Position numbers and translations under genes: made by a program | The notes under the pieces: model-generated | The model's input: the letters and a program-made list of their open reading frames with translations, nothing else | Told to the model about the DNA's origin: nothing | Database searches by the model: none | Source: Streptantibioticus silvisoli | GTDB taxonomy: Bacteria > Actinomycetota > Actinomycetes > Streptomycetales > Streptomycetaceae | Assembly: GCF_027947535.2 (NCBI RefSeq) | Contig: NZ_JAAGKO020000032.1 | Coordinates: forward strand, 35,509-99,508 | DNA length: 64,000 bases | Reading direction: 5' to 3' | Part shown: positions 53,344 through 64,000 of the stretch, in pieces | Position numbering within the stretch: position 1 is the stretch's first letter | Layout of the letters: each line of letters opens with the position of its first letter

Positions 53344-54573
53344 TCAGCGCAACGCCACCGGAAGTTCCCGCAGGCCGCGCATGATCAGCCCGCCGCGCCA
53401 CCGCAGGTCGGCCGGATCGGCGTCGAGCCGCAGGTCCGGAAAACGGGTCAGCAGTCGCTCGAAGGCGATCCGGCCCTCCATGCGGGCCAGCGGGGCGCCG
53501 ACGCAGTAGTGGATGCCGTGGCCGAAACCCAGGTGCGGGTTGTCGCGCCGGGCCAGGTCGAGGGTGTCGGGGTCGGCGAACCGGCGCGGATCGCGGTCCG
53601 CGGCGGCCAGCACCACCAGGACCGGCTCACCGGTGCCGATCCGCTGCCCGCCGATGTCCAGCTCCTCGCGCGCGAACCGCCAGGTCGCCAGCTCCACCGG
53701 CCCGTCCCAGCGCAGCAGTTCCTCCACCGCGACGCCGAGCGCCTCCCGGTCGCCGCGCTCGACCGCGCCGCGCATGACGGCCATCCGGACCGGGTCGCGC
53801 AGCAGCGCGTACAGCCCGTTGCCCACCAGGTTGATGGTGGTCTCGAAGCCGGCGAACAGCAGGATGAACGCCATGGCGGCCGCCTCGTTCTCCGTCAGCT
53901 GCTCGCCGTGGTCGGAGGCGCGGATCAGGCCGGAGATGAGGTCGTCGCCGAGGTCGGCGCGCTTGCGGTGGATCAGCTCCAGCAGGTAGCCGCGCATCTT
54001 CTTCACCGCCCGCGCCACCCCGCCGCGCGGTCCGCCGCTGTGCCGGATCATCGCGCCGGCCCAGTCGCGGAAGTCGTCCTGGTCGGCGCCGGGCACGCCC
54101 AGCAGGTCGCAGATGGCGTAGATGGGCAGCGGGAAGGCGAACTCGTGGATGAGGTCGGCCCGTTCGGCCCCGGCGAAGGCGTCGACGAGCCGGTCGGCCA
54201 GTTCGGTGACCCGGGGTTCGAAGGCGGCGATCCGGCGCGGGGTGAACGCGGCGGAGACCAGGCGGCGCAGCCGGGTGTGGTCGGGCGGGTCGATGTTGAG
54301 CAGATGCGTCATCAGCTCGGCGTTGCGCTCGCCGGGGATGCCGACCTTGCCGCGGGCGTGGGCGCCCTCGCCGTGGTGGGCGGGGTTCTTGCTCAGCCGG
54401 GGGTCGGCCAGCGCCTGCCGGGCGTCGGCGTACCGGGTCACCAGCCAGGCGTCCACGCCGCTGGGCAGCGTGGTGCGGCGCACCGGCGCGTGCTCGCGCA
54501 GCCAGGCGTAGGCCGGGTAGGGGTCGGCGGCGAACTCCCAGGTGAACATCTGCGGCGGTGAGGACTCGTGCAC
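53344..54573 (-). CDS. Cytochrome P450
   Basis: A soluble class I P450 monooxygenase, 409 residues. Motifs: AGFETT in helix I (about residues 236-241), ExxR in EELLR, and the heme-binding FGHGIHYCVGAPLAR with proximal Cys357. ATG 54573 sits within the ORF of an otherwise reasonable family start. No ferredoxin or reductase gene is adjacent. From memory it corresponds in position to the S. coelicolor P450 of the CYP107 family next to the Rpf genes. Substrate unknown. A candidate -35 TTGACG lies at 54662-54667. Confidence 0.92.
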   Translation of the reverse strand: MHESSPPQMFTWEFAADPYPAYAWLREHAPVRRTTLPSGVDAWLVTRYADARQALADPRLSKNPAHHGEGAHARGKVGIPGERNAELMTHLLNIDPPDHTRLRRLVSAAFTPRRIAAFEPRVTELADRLVDAFAGAERADLIHEFAFPLPIYAICDLLGVPGADQDDFRDWAGAMIRHSGGPRGGVARAVKKMRGYLLELIHRKRADLGDDLISGLIRASDHGEQLTENEAAAMAFILLFAGFETTINLVGNGLYALLRDPVRMAVMRGAVERGDREALGVAVEELLRWDGPVELATWRFAREELDIGGQRIGTGEPVLVVLAAADRDPRRFADPDTLDLARRDNPHLGFGHGIHYCVGAPLARMEGRIAFERLLTRFPDLRLDADPADLRWRGGLIMRGLRELPVALR

Positions 54574-54746
54574 GCCCCGACGGTATCCGCCCGGTGTGCG
54601 CGTGCGGGCCGCAACCGTCGGCGGCCCGGTGCGCGTCTCCCCCTATGATCGGGCCCGGTCCCGTCAACCGCCTTTCGCAGGTGGGGGGTTGGGGCCGGAT
54701 CATTCCGCGGCCGCCGACGGCCGGCGGGGGCGACAAGTGATGAGGA

Positions 54747-54980
54747 GTGACGTTGCGCGAGTACATCGAGCGCGAGGAGATCGTCGAGCGGGGCGGCTTC
54801 TTCGGCGGTGATGAGATCATCGAGCGCGAGACGATCGTCGAGGAGCGCGGCGGCTTCTTCGGCGGTCGCGAGGAGATCATCGAGCGCGAGACCGTCGTGG
54901 AGCGCGGCGGCTTCTTCGGTGGCCGCGAGGAGATCATCGAGCGCGAGGAGATCATCGAGGAGCGCGGCGGCTTCTTCTAA
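54747..54980 (+). CDS. Small GGFF repeat protein, novel family
   Basis: A 77-residue protein made of four 19-20-residue units. Each unit has RGGFFGG followed by a charged stretch EEIIERETVVE; GGFF starts at residues 16, 35, 54 and 74, and the protein ends exactly on GGFF. Alternating Glu/Arg around Ile/Val pairs suggest amphipathic strands or helices, with Phe-Phe at turns. No cysteine, Trp, Pro or signal peptide. GAGGAG (54742-54747) precedes; GTG 54747 or TTG 54753 (better spaced, 5 nt) can be the start. I do not know the family. DNA repeats track the protein repeats. It lies divergent from the P450 gene. Confidence 0.7.
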   Translation: MTLREYIEREEIVERGGFFGGDEIIERETIVEERGGFFGGREEIIERETVVERGGFFGGREEIIEREEIIEERGGFF

Positions 54981-55064
54981 GCCGCACCGTCGGCCGGACC
55001 GCGCCCAGCGGTCCCGGCCCGCTCGCTCAGCGCGACGGCCCGTCCCCCGGTCCCACGGGGGGCG

Positions 55065-55152
55065 GGCCGTTCCGCGTGCGCCGCCGGTCCGGCGCGGGTG
55101 GGCCGTTCCGCGTGCGACCCCGGCGCCACGGGGGTGGGCCGGTCCGCGTGCG
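55065..55152. repeat. 36-bp tandem repeat, three copies
   Basis: GGCCGTTCCGCGTGCG at 55065, 55101 and (as GGCCGGTCCGCGTGCG) 55137, exactly 36 bp apart. It lies between the GGFF gene and the endonuclease V stop. Confidence 0.75.
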
Positions 55153-55171
55153 GTGACGCGCCGACGAGGGG

Positions 55172-55870
55172 TCAGCCGGTCGCCGCCTTCAGCGCGTCGC
55201 GGCTGAGCCGGTCGGCGAGCCGGGTGGTCTGCGGCAGCCGGTAGGCGGGCGCGGCGGCGAGGGTGAGGCGGCAGGCGGTGTCGAGGTCGATGGCGTGGCC
55301 GGTGGAGACATAGACCGGTTTGACGCCGTCCTGGGTGCGCAGCGCCCGGCCGACCCGCTCGCCGCCGTCGGTCAGGTCGGCGCTCGCGCCGCGCCGCGTG
55401 CCGAGCGCGGCCGGGTCGTAGCCGCCGGTGAACGGGGTCTTGGCGACCCCGGCGGTCGGCAGGCCGGTGAGGACGCCGAGGTGGCAGGCGAGCCCGAAGC
55501 GCCGCGGGTGCGCGAACCCCTGCCCGTCGCAGAGCATGACGTCCGGGGTGTGCTCCAGGCTCTTCAACGCCTCGATGAGCACCGGGAGTTCACGGAACGC
55601 GAAGAGCCCGGGGACGTAGGGGAAGGTGGCCCGGCCGACGGCGGTGGCCTGCTCGACGACCTCCAGGGTCCGGGCGTCGAGCACCACGACCGCGGCGGCC
55701 AGCAGGTCGTCGGTGCCGCCGTCGCCCGCGTAGGCCACGTCGAGGCCGGCGAGCAGGGCCGGCGCGGCCGGTCCGGGTCCGGTGTGGTCGGCCAGCGGGC
55801 GCAGGCGGTCCTGGATCGCGACCGCCTCGGCGGCGTCCGCGGGCCAGGCGTGCGGGAGTTGGATGCGCAT
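55172..55870 (-). CDS. nfi: Endonuclease V
   Basis: A DNA repair enzyme, 232 residues, that nicks DNA near deoxyinosine. Family pattern: LLAGLDVAYAGDGG (first metal Asp), ATFPYVPGLFAFRELPVLIEAL, LCDGQGFAHPRRFGLACHLGV (the DGxGxxHPRxFG core), GVAKTPF, and PVYVSTGHAIDLDTAC. ATG 55870; the leader has no strong Shine-Dalgarno. Downstream is a repeat array; the promoter region contains repeats. Function by family is well established. Confidence 0.93.
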   Translation of the reverse strand: MRIQLPHAWPADAAEAVAIQDRLRPLADHTGPGPAAPALLAGLDVAYAGDGGTDDLLAAAVVVLDARTLEVVEQATAVGRATFPYVPGLFAFRELPVLIEALKSLEHTPDVMLCDGQGFAHPRRFGLACHLGVLTGLPTAGVAKTPFTGGYDPAALGTRRGASADLTDGGERVGRALRTQDGVKPVYVSTGHAIDLDTACRLTLAAAPAYRLPQTTRLADRLSRDALKAATG

Positions 55871-56016
55871 CGGGCCAGGATCGCAGGGGCGGCGGCACCC
55901 GGCGCACGGCCACGTCGCGGGGGCGCCGGCAGGCGTGGGCGCGGAGCGGCGGCAGGCGTGGGCGCGGCCCGGGTGCGGTGGGAGCCGTCGCCGGGGCCGG
56001 TCGTGGCCGCGAGGGC

Positions 56017-56276
56017 CGGTCGCCGCCGCCGGGGTCAACCCCCTTGGCCACGCCTCGGGTTCGGCGGGCTCCGGCCGGCTCACGGCCGCGTTGCGGGGAC
56101 CGTGACCGCCGCCGCCGGAATCAACACCCCTGGCCACGGCTCAGGTTGGACGGGCTCCGGCCGGCTCACGGTCGCGTTGCGAGGCCCGTGACCGCCGCCG
56201 CCGGGGTCAACACCCCTGGCCACGACTCGGGTTCGGCGGGCACCGGCCGGCTCACCGCCGCGTTGCAAGGCCCGTG
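56017..56276. repeat. 86-bp tandem repeat, three copies
   Basis: The marker TCAAC occurs at 56035, 56121 and 56207, exactly 86 bp apart; the units share GGCTCCGGCCGGCTCAC, CGCGTTGC and GTGACCGCCGCCGCCGG. It fills the gap between endonuclease V and the lipoprotein, with about 120 bp of simpler GC-rich sequence on its left. No gene in this gap. Confidence 0.85.
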
Positions 56277-56308
56277 ATCGCTGCGGGGGCGACCCCCGTG
56301 GGCCGGGT

Positions 56309-56845
56309 TCAGCCGACGACGAGCTTGAGCATGGTCGGGGTGGCGTTCTGGGTGACGGGGGTGCCGGGGGCGCAGGGGGTGAAGCCGAGCAGGAACAGCT
56401 GGGCGAGGCCGTCGGTGACGGACAGCTTCTCGTCGCCCTTGGTGGCCTGGGCGGTCTTCACGCTGCCGTCGGCCTTCAGCGCGCTGGTCTTCCAACCGTG
56501 CGCGGTCAGGTAGGACAGCAGTCCCGGAGCCTTGGCGTCCAGTTCCTTCGCCTGGGTGATGGCGACTGTGACCGACAGCTGGTCGGCGTTGCGGCCGGTT
56601 CCCTTGGCGGTGCACCTGGCCACCGTCGAGCCGGTGGGCACCGGTGCGGCGCCGTCGAGCCCCTGGGCGCCGTGCGGCCATTTCAGGGCGAGCAGGGCGC
56701 CGCGCAGTTCGCCGTCGAGGTGGTCGGTGCGGCCGGCCAGCGTCTGCGCCTTCGGCACCGCGGGGGCCGTCGCGGAACCGCCGCAGCCGGCCACCGCCAG
56801 CAGCGTGAGCCCGGTCGCGGCCAGGGCGAGAACGCGTCGAGTCAT
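56309..56845 (-). CDS. Putative secreted lipoprotein, function unknown
   Basis: A 178-residue exported protein with a lipobox LAVAGC (Cys21) after a hydrophobic segment. The rest is a compact domain with two further Cys (TARCTAK and PCAPG-like, about residues 78 and 157), suggesting a disulfide. I do not recognise the family. ATG 56845 with AAGGGG upstream. It stands alone between the repeat array and mazG. Confidence 0.75.
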   Translation of the reverse strand: MTRRVLALAATGLTLLAVAGCGGSATAPAVPKAQTLAGRTDHLDGELRGALLALKWPHGAQGLDGAAPVPTGSTVARCTAKGTGRNADQLSVTVAITQAKELDAKAPGLLSYLTAHGWKTSALKADGSVKTAQATKGDEKLSVTDGLAQLFLLGFTPCAPGTPVTQNATPTMLKLVVG

Positions 56846-57027
56846 GGCCCAATCCCCTTGTCGCGGCGCTGCGTCGGCGACGGCAGCCTAGCGTGCCTGT
56901 CGCGTACAGGTCAGTACTTCCGCCGCTCCCCCGGGCTCGCACCGCCGGCGCCCTTGCCGCACCGGCTCCCCCGCGCGGGCCCCGCACCGGCGACCCCGCA
57001 CCCGGCTCCCCCGCGGCAGCCGTCTCC

Positions 57028-58023
57028 CTACCCCCGCGGGCGCCGCGCGTCCTCCGCCGCGCGCAGTGCCGCGCGGTAGCGGCGGGCGGCGGCGCGCAGA
57101 GCGGCCTCGGGGTCCGTGCCGGCGGCCTCGGCCGCGGCGGCCAGGGCGAGCAGGCGGTCACCGGGGTCGGTGGCGGTGGGTGCGGGCAGCGGCACGTCGA
57201 GGCCGGCGGTGCGGGCGCGGGCGGTGAGGGCGGCGGCGAGCGCGAGGGCCGGCTGGTCGAGGGGGACGCCGTCGGTGGCCGACTCGCGCTGCTTCTCGGC
57301 CGCCTTGGTGCGCAGCCAGTGCGCCTTGACCTCCTCCGGGGTCTCGGCGCTCTCGTCGCCGAAGACGTGCGGATGGCGGCGGATGAGCTTGTCGACGATG
57401 CCGGCCGCGACGTCGTCGATGGAGAACGGCTCGTCCGGGTCGTCCTGCGCGATGCGGGCGTGGAAGACCACCTGGAGCAGGACGTCGCCCAGTTCCTCGC
57501 GGTACGCGGCACGGTCGTCCTGCTCGATCGCCTCGACCAGCTCGTACGCCTCCTCGATGAGGTACTTCACCAGGCTCTGCCCGGTGCGTTCACGCGTCCA
57601 CGGGCACTCGCGGCGCAGCCGGTCCAGCACCGTGACGAGGTCCAGCAGCCGGGCGCCGGGCACGTCGTAGGAGGCGGGGAGCAGTTCGAGGTCGGGCATC
57701 GCGACCCGGCCGGAGCCGGCCAGCGCCGCCAGCTCGTCGGTGAGCGCCGGGTCGCCGTCGCCGGGCGGGATGACGACGACCGTGCGGCCGCCCGCGGTGC
57801 GTTCCAGCAGGGCACGTCCGCCGGGCGCCGCCGCCTCCACGGTGATCCCGGCCTCCCGCAGGTAGGGCAGCTGGGGATGCGCGGGGTCGGCGCACAGCAC
57901 GGCGTCGGCGGTGCGCAGCGCCTGCCAGGCCGGCCAGGACAGCAGTCCGGGCGCGACCCGGTGGCTCGTGGTCAGCAGGATCAGGCGGCCGGGCCGCTCG
58001 GCGGCGGCGGGGTTGGCGTTCAC
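57028..58023 (-). CDS. mazG: MazG-type nucleoside triphosphate pyrophosphohydrolase with N-terminal tetrapyrrole-methylase-like domain
   Basis: A 331-residue housecleaning enzyme that removes non-canonical NTPs. Residues about 1-125 resemble a degenerate SAM-dependent tetrapyrrole methylase fold (DAVLCADPAHPQLPYLREAGI, VVVIPPGDGDP), as in YabN-type fusions. The MazG core is about residues 130-245: ECPWTRERTG, LIEEAYELVEAI and REELGDVLLQVVFHA (EExxE and ExxD metal motifs). The GTG start at 58023 gives VNANPAAAERPG. It lies alone, 183 bp from the lipoprotein and 127 bp from the SurA-like gene. Confidence 0.88.
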   Translation of the reverse strand: MNANPAAAERPGRLILLTTSHRVAPGLLSWPAWQALRTADAVLCADPAHPQLPYLREAGITVEAAAPGGRALLERTAGGRTVVVIPPGDGDPALTDELAALAGSGRVAMPDLELLPASYDVPGARLLDLVTVLDRLRRECPWTRERTGQSLVKYLIEEAYELVEAIEQDDRAAYREELGDVLLQVVFHARIAQDDPDEPFSIDDVAAGIVDKLIRRHPHVFGDESAETPEEVKAHWLRTKAAEKQRESATDGVPLDQPALALAAALTARARTAGLDVPLPAPTATDPGDRLLALAAAAEAAGTDPEAALRAAARRYRAALRAAEDARRPRG

Positions 58024-58150
58024 CCGTCGAACGTACCCCGCGGGCCGCCCGCGTGGGGCCGGCGCGGGCACCGGCGCACGGCGGGCCGGCCGGGCGCGTC
58101 GTGCGGCGGGACCGGCCGGGGCGCGGCGGCGGGCCGCGTCCCGGGGCGGG

Positions 58151-58810
58151 TCACCCGGTGACCGCGGCCGGCTGCTGCTGTTCGGCTTCGGTGGCCGGGC
58201 GCAGCCAGCCGGAGGTGGCGTTGCCGATGGACCCGCTGGCGGCGCTCCAGGTGCCGTAGCGCGGGTTGACGTCGACATGGAGGGCCTGGGCGGCCTTGCC
58301 GAGTTCGGTGTTGAGCGCGGCGACGCCCTGCGGGGTGGTCGGGTCGACGCCGATGGCCTTGGCGACGCCCGCCTTCTGGATCATGGACCGGGCGAAGGCG
58401 TCGGTGGGCTGCCCGGGGGCCACCTGGATCTGCATGAGGGCGGCGCGCAGGGCCGCGGCGCTGCCGTAGCGCTGGAGGTAGAGCGCCTCCAGCGCCTTGG
58501 TCTGCCGGCGGGTGACGGTGACGTGGTGGTCGGCGGCGGCCCGGTCGAGGACCTGGTAGTCCAGCAGGCCGGTGAGCACCGCGCGGCTGAGGCCGCCCTT
58601 GGCGCCGCTGAGGTCGACGTCCTGGCCTGCCTTGGCCTGGGCGGAGCGCAGCTGGGTGACGCGGTTCTGCAGTTCGGTGACGGTGATCGCCCGGCCGCCC
58701 ACGACCGCGGCGGAGCCGGGGTGTTCGGCGGCGCACGAGGTGATCAGCGGGGCGGCGAGGACGAGGGCTGCGGCGGTCAAGGAGAGCGTGGCGGTACGGC
58801 GGCGGACCAT
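58151..58810 (-). CDS. SurA N-terminal-domain-like lipoprotein
   Basis: A 219-residue exported lipoprotein with lipobox LITSC (Cys26) and an Ala-rich signal. The mature domain is helical; AVVGGRAITVTELQNRVTQLR and LLDYQVLDRAAADHHVTVT resemble the SurA/PrsA chaperone N-terminal helices. No PPIase domain follows. ATG with AGGAGG 5 nt upstream. Position upstream of an SLT gene and mfd is similar in Streptomyces. It may help fold cell-wall proteins, an inference from the domain. Confidence 0.85.
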   Translation of the reverse strand: MVRRRTATLSLTAAALVLAAPLITSCAAEHPGSAAVVGGRAITVTELQNRVTQLRSAQAKAGQDVDLSGAKGGLSRAVLTGLLDYQVLDRAAADHHVTVTRRQTKALEALYLQRYGSAAALRAALMQIQVAPGQPTDAFARSMIQKAGVAKAIGVDPTTPQGVAALNTELGKAAQALHVDVNPRYGTWSAASGSIGNATSGWLRPATEAEQQQPAAVTG

Positions 58811-59458
58811 GGGGCCTCCTGGCGGTTGATCGTGCGGCGATGCGGCGATCTGCGCGGATCGAGGATAAGGACTTGCGGCGGGCTATATCCACTACCGCGC
58901 GCAACGAGATCGACCCCGGTGAGGTGTCGGCCTGCGCTGCGGCTTCGCCGGGCGGGCCGGTCGCGAGCGGGGGCCGGCCTGCGAAGCGGCTTCGTAGTGC
59001 GGGCCCGGTCGCGGCCGGTACCGGGCGGTCCGGGCGGCCTTGAGCTGCACCGAACGCCGCACATCACACCAGGTCGCCACGAATCAGACATGTCCTAATT
59101 ACTCGGTTCTGTAGGGGATTTGAGGGGACGCGGACTGTGACGCTGGCCACATGCCGCAGGTCACATACGGCCGTGGCTAGTTGACGGTTCAAACCCGCCG
59201 GGCCGGGTATCGGAGGCGATTCCATGGAGTTTCCTGTGCGCCACTCTTACTCCCGTCTTATGCCGTACGACGATGCCCATTAGTAGGAAGGCATATTGCC
59301 AGGCGATTTTCCGGCGGCTAGACATTGCCCAGCCGCAGGGTCCGCGGATCGAAACGCGGGCCTTTCGTCGCACCACTTCCCCCGCCATTACGGCGATCAC
59401 TGACCGGTGCAACACCGGGCGACGACTGCGACCCAGCAGACCGGAAGGCCGCTCACCC
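58811..59458. other. 648-bp region between SurA-like gene and SLT transglycosylase
   Basis: More AT-rich than the surroundings, especially 58855-58915 and 59085-59300. No gene, tRNA or ydaO blocks were found. It must contain the divergent promoters for the SurA-like gene (minus) and the transglycosylase (plus). A T-arm-like patch at 59183-59199 is discussed under rejected items. Confidence 0.5.
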
Positions 59459-60310
59459 ATGCCCAGACATGCCCGCATTCGCTTCACCCTGGCCCGCAAG
59501 ATCGCCGTGGCGAGCATTGCCGCTGCCGGAGCCGCAGCTCTCGCGATCACTGTCGTCCCGGGAACCGCGATCGCCCATGACGCACCGCACTCGACGTTCG
59601 CCAACACCGCGCCGGCGTCGTTCACCACCTCCGCCTGGCAGTCCGCCGCCGCGCAGCACGACGGCGTCGCCGCCCAGTACCGGCAGGCGCACCACCAGTG
59701 GTGGCTGAAGCAGCAGTCCGCCGAGAACCGCGCCGCGGCGGAGGCGAAGGCCAAGGCCGAGGCCAAGGCCCGCTGGGCCGCGCACGTCAAGGCCGAGGCC
59801 GCGCAGAAGGCCGCGGCGCAGAAGGCCGCCGCCAAGGCCGCCGCCGCGAAGAAGGCCGCTGCCGCGAAGGCCGCCGCCGCCAAGGCCGCCGCGGCGAAGA
59901 AGGCCGCCGCCGCCAAGCCGGTCGCCGCCAAGCCCGCCGCGTCGACCGCCGCCCCCGCCGCCAAGCCCGCGGCCGCCACCACGACCTACGCGAACAACCT
60001 CAACGGCTGGATCGACCAGGCGCTGGCGATCATGAAGGCCAACGGAATACCCGGCACCTACGACGGCATTTACCGCAATGTCATCCGGGAATCCGGCGGA
60101 AATCCCAACGCGATCAACCTGTGGGACAGCAACGCCGCCGCCGGAACTCCTTCCAAGGGTCTGCTCCAGACGATCGACCCGACGTTCAACACCTATCACG
60201 TCGCGGGTACGTCGACGAACATCTACGACCCGGTCGCCAACATTGTCGCCGCGTGCAACTACGCGTACCACGTGTACGGTTCGATCGACAATGTGAACGG
60301 CCCGTACTAA
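59459..60310 (+). CDS. Secreted SLT-type transglycosylase with Ala/Lys coiled repeat
   Basis: A 283-residue exported cell-wall enzyme. The signal peptide (about residues 1-40) is followed by an Ala/Lys-rich helical stretch (about 93-170, KAAAAK units), likely a coiled coil or wall-binding spacer, and an SLT-like lysozyme-type domain (about 182-283). The catalytic Glu is Glu211 in [15 protein letters not shown]. From memory, Streptomyces Swl-type lytic transglycosylases have this domain order. ATG 59459 with GGAAGG 12 nt upstream. Codon repeats behind the Ala/Lys tract are prone to slippage. No c-di-AMP leader is present. Confidence 0.9.
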   Translation: MPRHARIRFTLARKIAVASIAAAGAAALAITVVPGTAIAHDAPHSTFANTAPASFTTSAWQSAAAQHDGVAAQYRQAHHQWWLKQQSAENRAAAEAKAKAEAKARWAAHVKAEAAQKAAAQKAAAKAAAAKKAAAAKAAAAKAAAAKKAAAAKPVAAKPAASTAAPAAKPAAATTTYANNLNGWIDQALAIMKANGIPGTYDGIYRNVIRESGGNPNAINLWDSNAAAGTPSKGLLQTIDPTFNTYHVAGTSTNIYDPVANIVAACNYAYHVYGSIDNVNGPY

Positions 60311-60339
60311 AAAAACCGAACGCCTCGGGACCGAACGCG

Positions 60340-63873
<3,534 letters not shown>

Positions 63874-64000
63874 ACGGGCCAGCCTATGCCTCCGGCGGTA
63901 CCCCGGTGACGCGGCGCCGCCCCCCGCACACGCAGGGTACGGAGGTGGTCGCGGCGGGTGCGGGGGGCCTCCGGCGGCGGGGCGGGGGCTTGGGTGGGGG
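63874..64000. other. Window end, upstream of mfd
   Basis: GC-rich, with no recognisable gene. The last 60 bp is G-rich. The next gene is not visible. Confidence 0.4.

Noticed and set aside
59183..59199. T-arm-like string (GACGG-TTCAAAC-CCGCC), possible tRNA or attachment-site remnant
   Set aside because: Stem has a mismatch and no acceptor, D-arm or anticodon arm can be built around it; no integrase nearby.
58811..59458. c-di-AMP riboswitch before the SLT transglycosylase
   Set aside because: No CCCGAACCCGACAGCT-like block or GGGGTGAA block is present.

Overview
The window is 64 kb of very GC-rich actinobacterial chromosome with Streptomyces-type gene content: GTG and TTG starts, dense short operons, a bldA-type tRNA-Leu(UAA), Rpf muralytic enzymes, a hut cluster with hutF, and a SigB/SigF-type sigma factor. 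From memory, not checked here, the gene order follows the Streptomyces coelicolor core from about SCO3051 (acyl-CoA dehydrogenase) to SCO3109 (mfd). I see no prophage, transposase, plasmid genes or CRISPR. It is a core region, and the novelty lies in small details.

Layout. 1-4.3 kb: a partial secreted S53 peptidase, an acyl-CoA dehydrogenase with a TAAC/GTTA operator candidate, and a UDP-glucose dehydrogenase. 4.3-8.2 kb: M19 dipeptidase, purE and purK in one operon, then a GtrA-like membrane protein. 8.2-14.7 kb: an OmpR-type two-component system, a POT peptide transporter, and a partner-switching module (anti-sigma kinase, anti-anti-sigma factor, divergent sigma factor). 15.3-21 kb: histidine degradation genes hutU, an M20 amidohydrolase, hutF and hutI on the minus strand, facing away from a PLP-fold-III decarboxylase. 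22.7-33.7 kb: small membrane and cell-wall proteins, a MarR regulator divergent from a FUSC transporter fused to beta-sandwich repeats, an RpiR regulator, an MMPL exporter and a MatB-like acyl-CoA synthetase. 33.9-43.1 kb: a secreted G1 peptidase, cystathionine beta-synthase, decayed TetR and DUF4267 fragments, an SGNH hydrolase, a thiolase under a 16-bp palindrome, and small conserved proteins.

43.3-64 kb: bldA, a cfa-like methyltransferase, NDH-2, a Ppx/GppA-DUF501-DivIC-enolase run, two Rpf/LysM genes (only the first with a c-di-AMP riboswitch), a cytochrome P450, a 77-residue GGFF repeat protein, endonuclease V, a lipoprotein, MazG, a SurA-like lipoprotein, an SLT transglycosylase and mfd.

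Genes that probably act together are purE/purK; the hut genes (urocanate to glutamate); the STAS/kinase/sigma stress switch; the two Rpf enzymes, SLT enzyme and DivIC in envelope growth; and Ppx/DUF501/DivIC/enolase as a conserved housekeeping run. Many intergenic gaps, mostly 3' of genes, carry exact short-period tandem repeats (12, 20, 24, 36, 70, 86 and 161 bp). By eye I found no in-frame TTA codon in any annotated gene, which fits a core region beside bldA.
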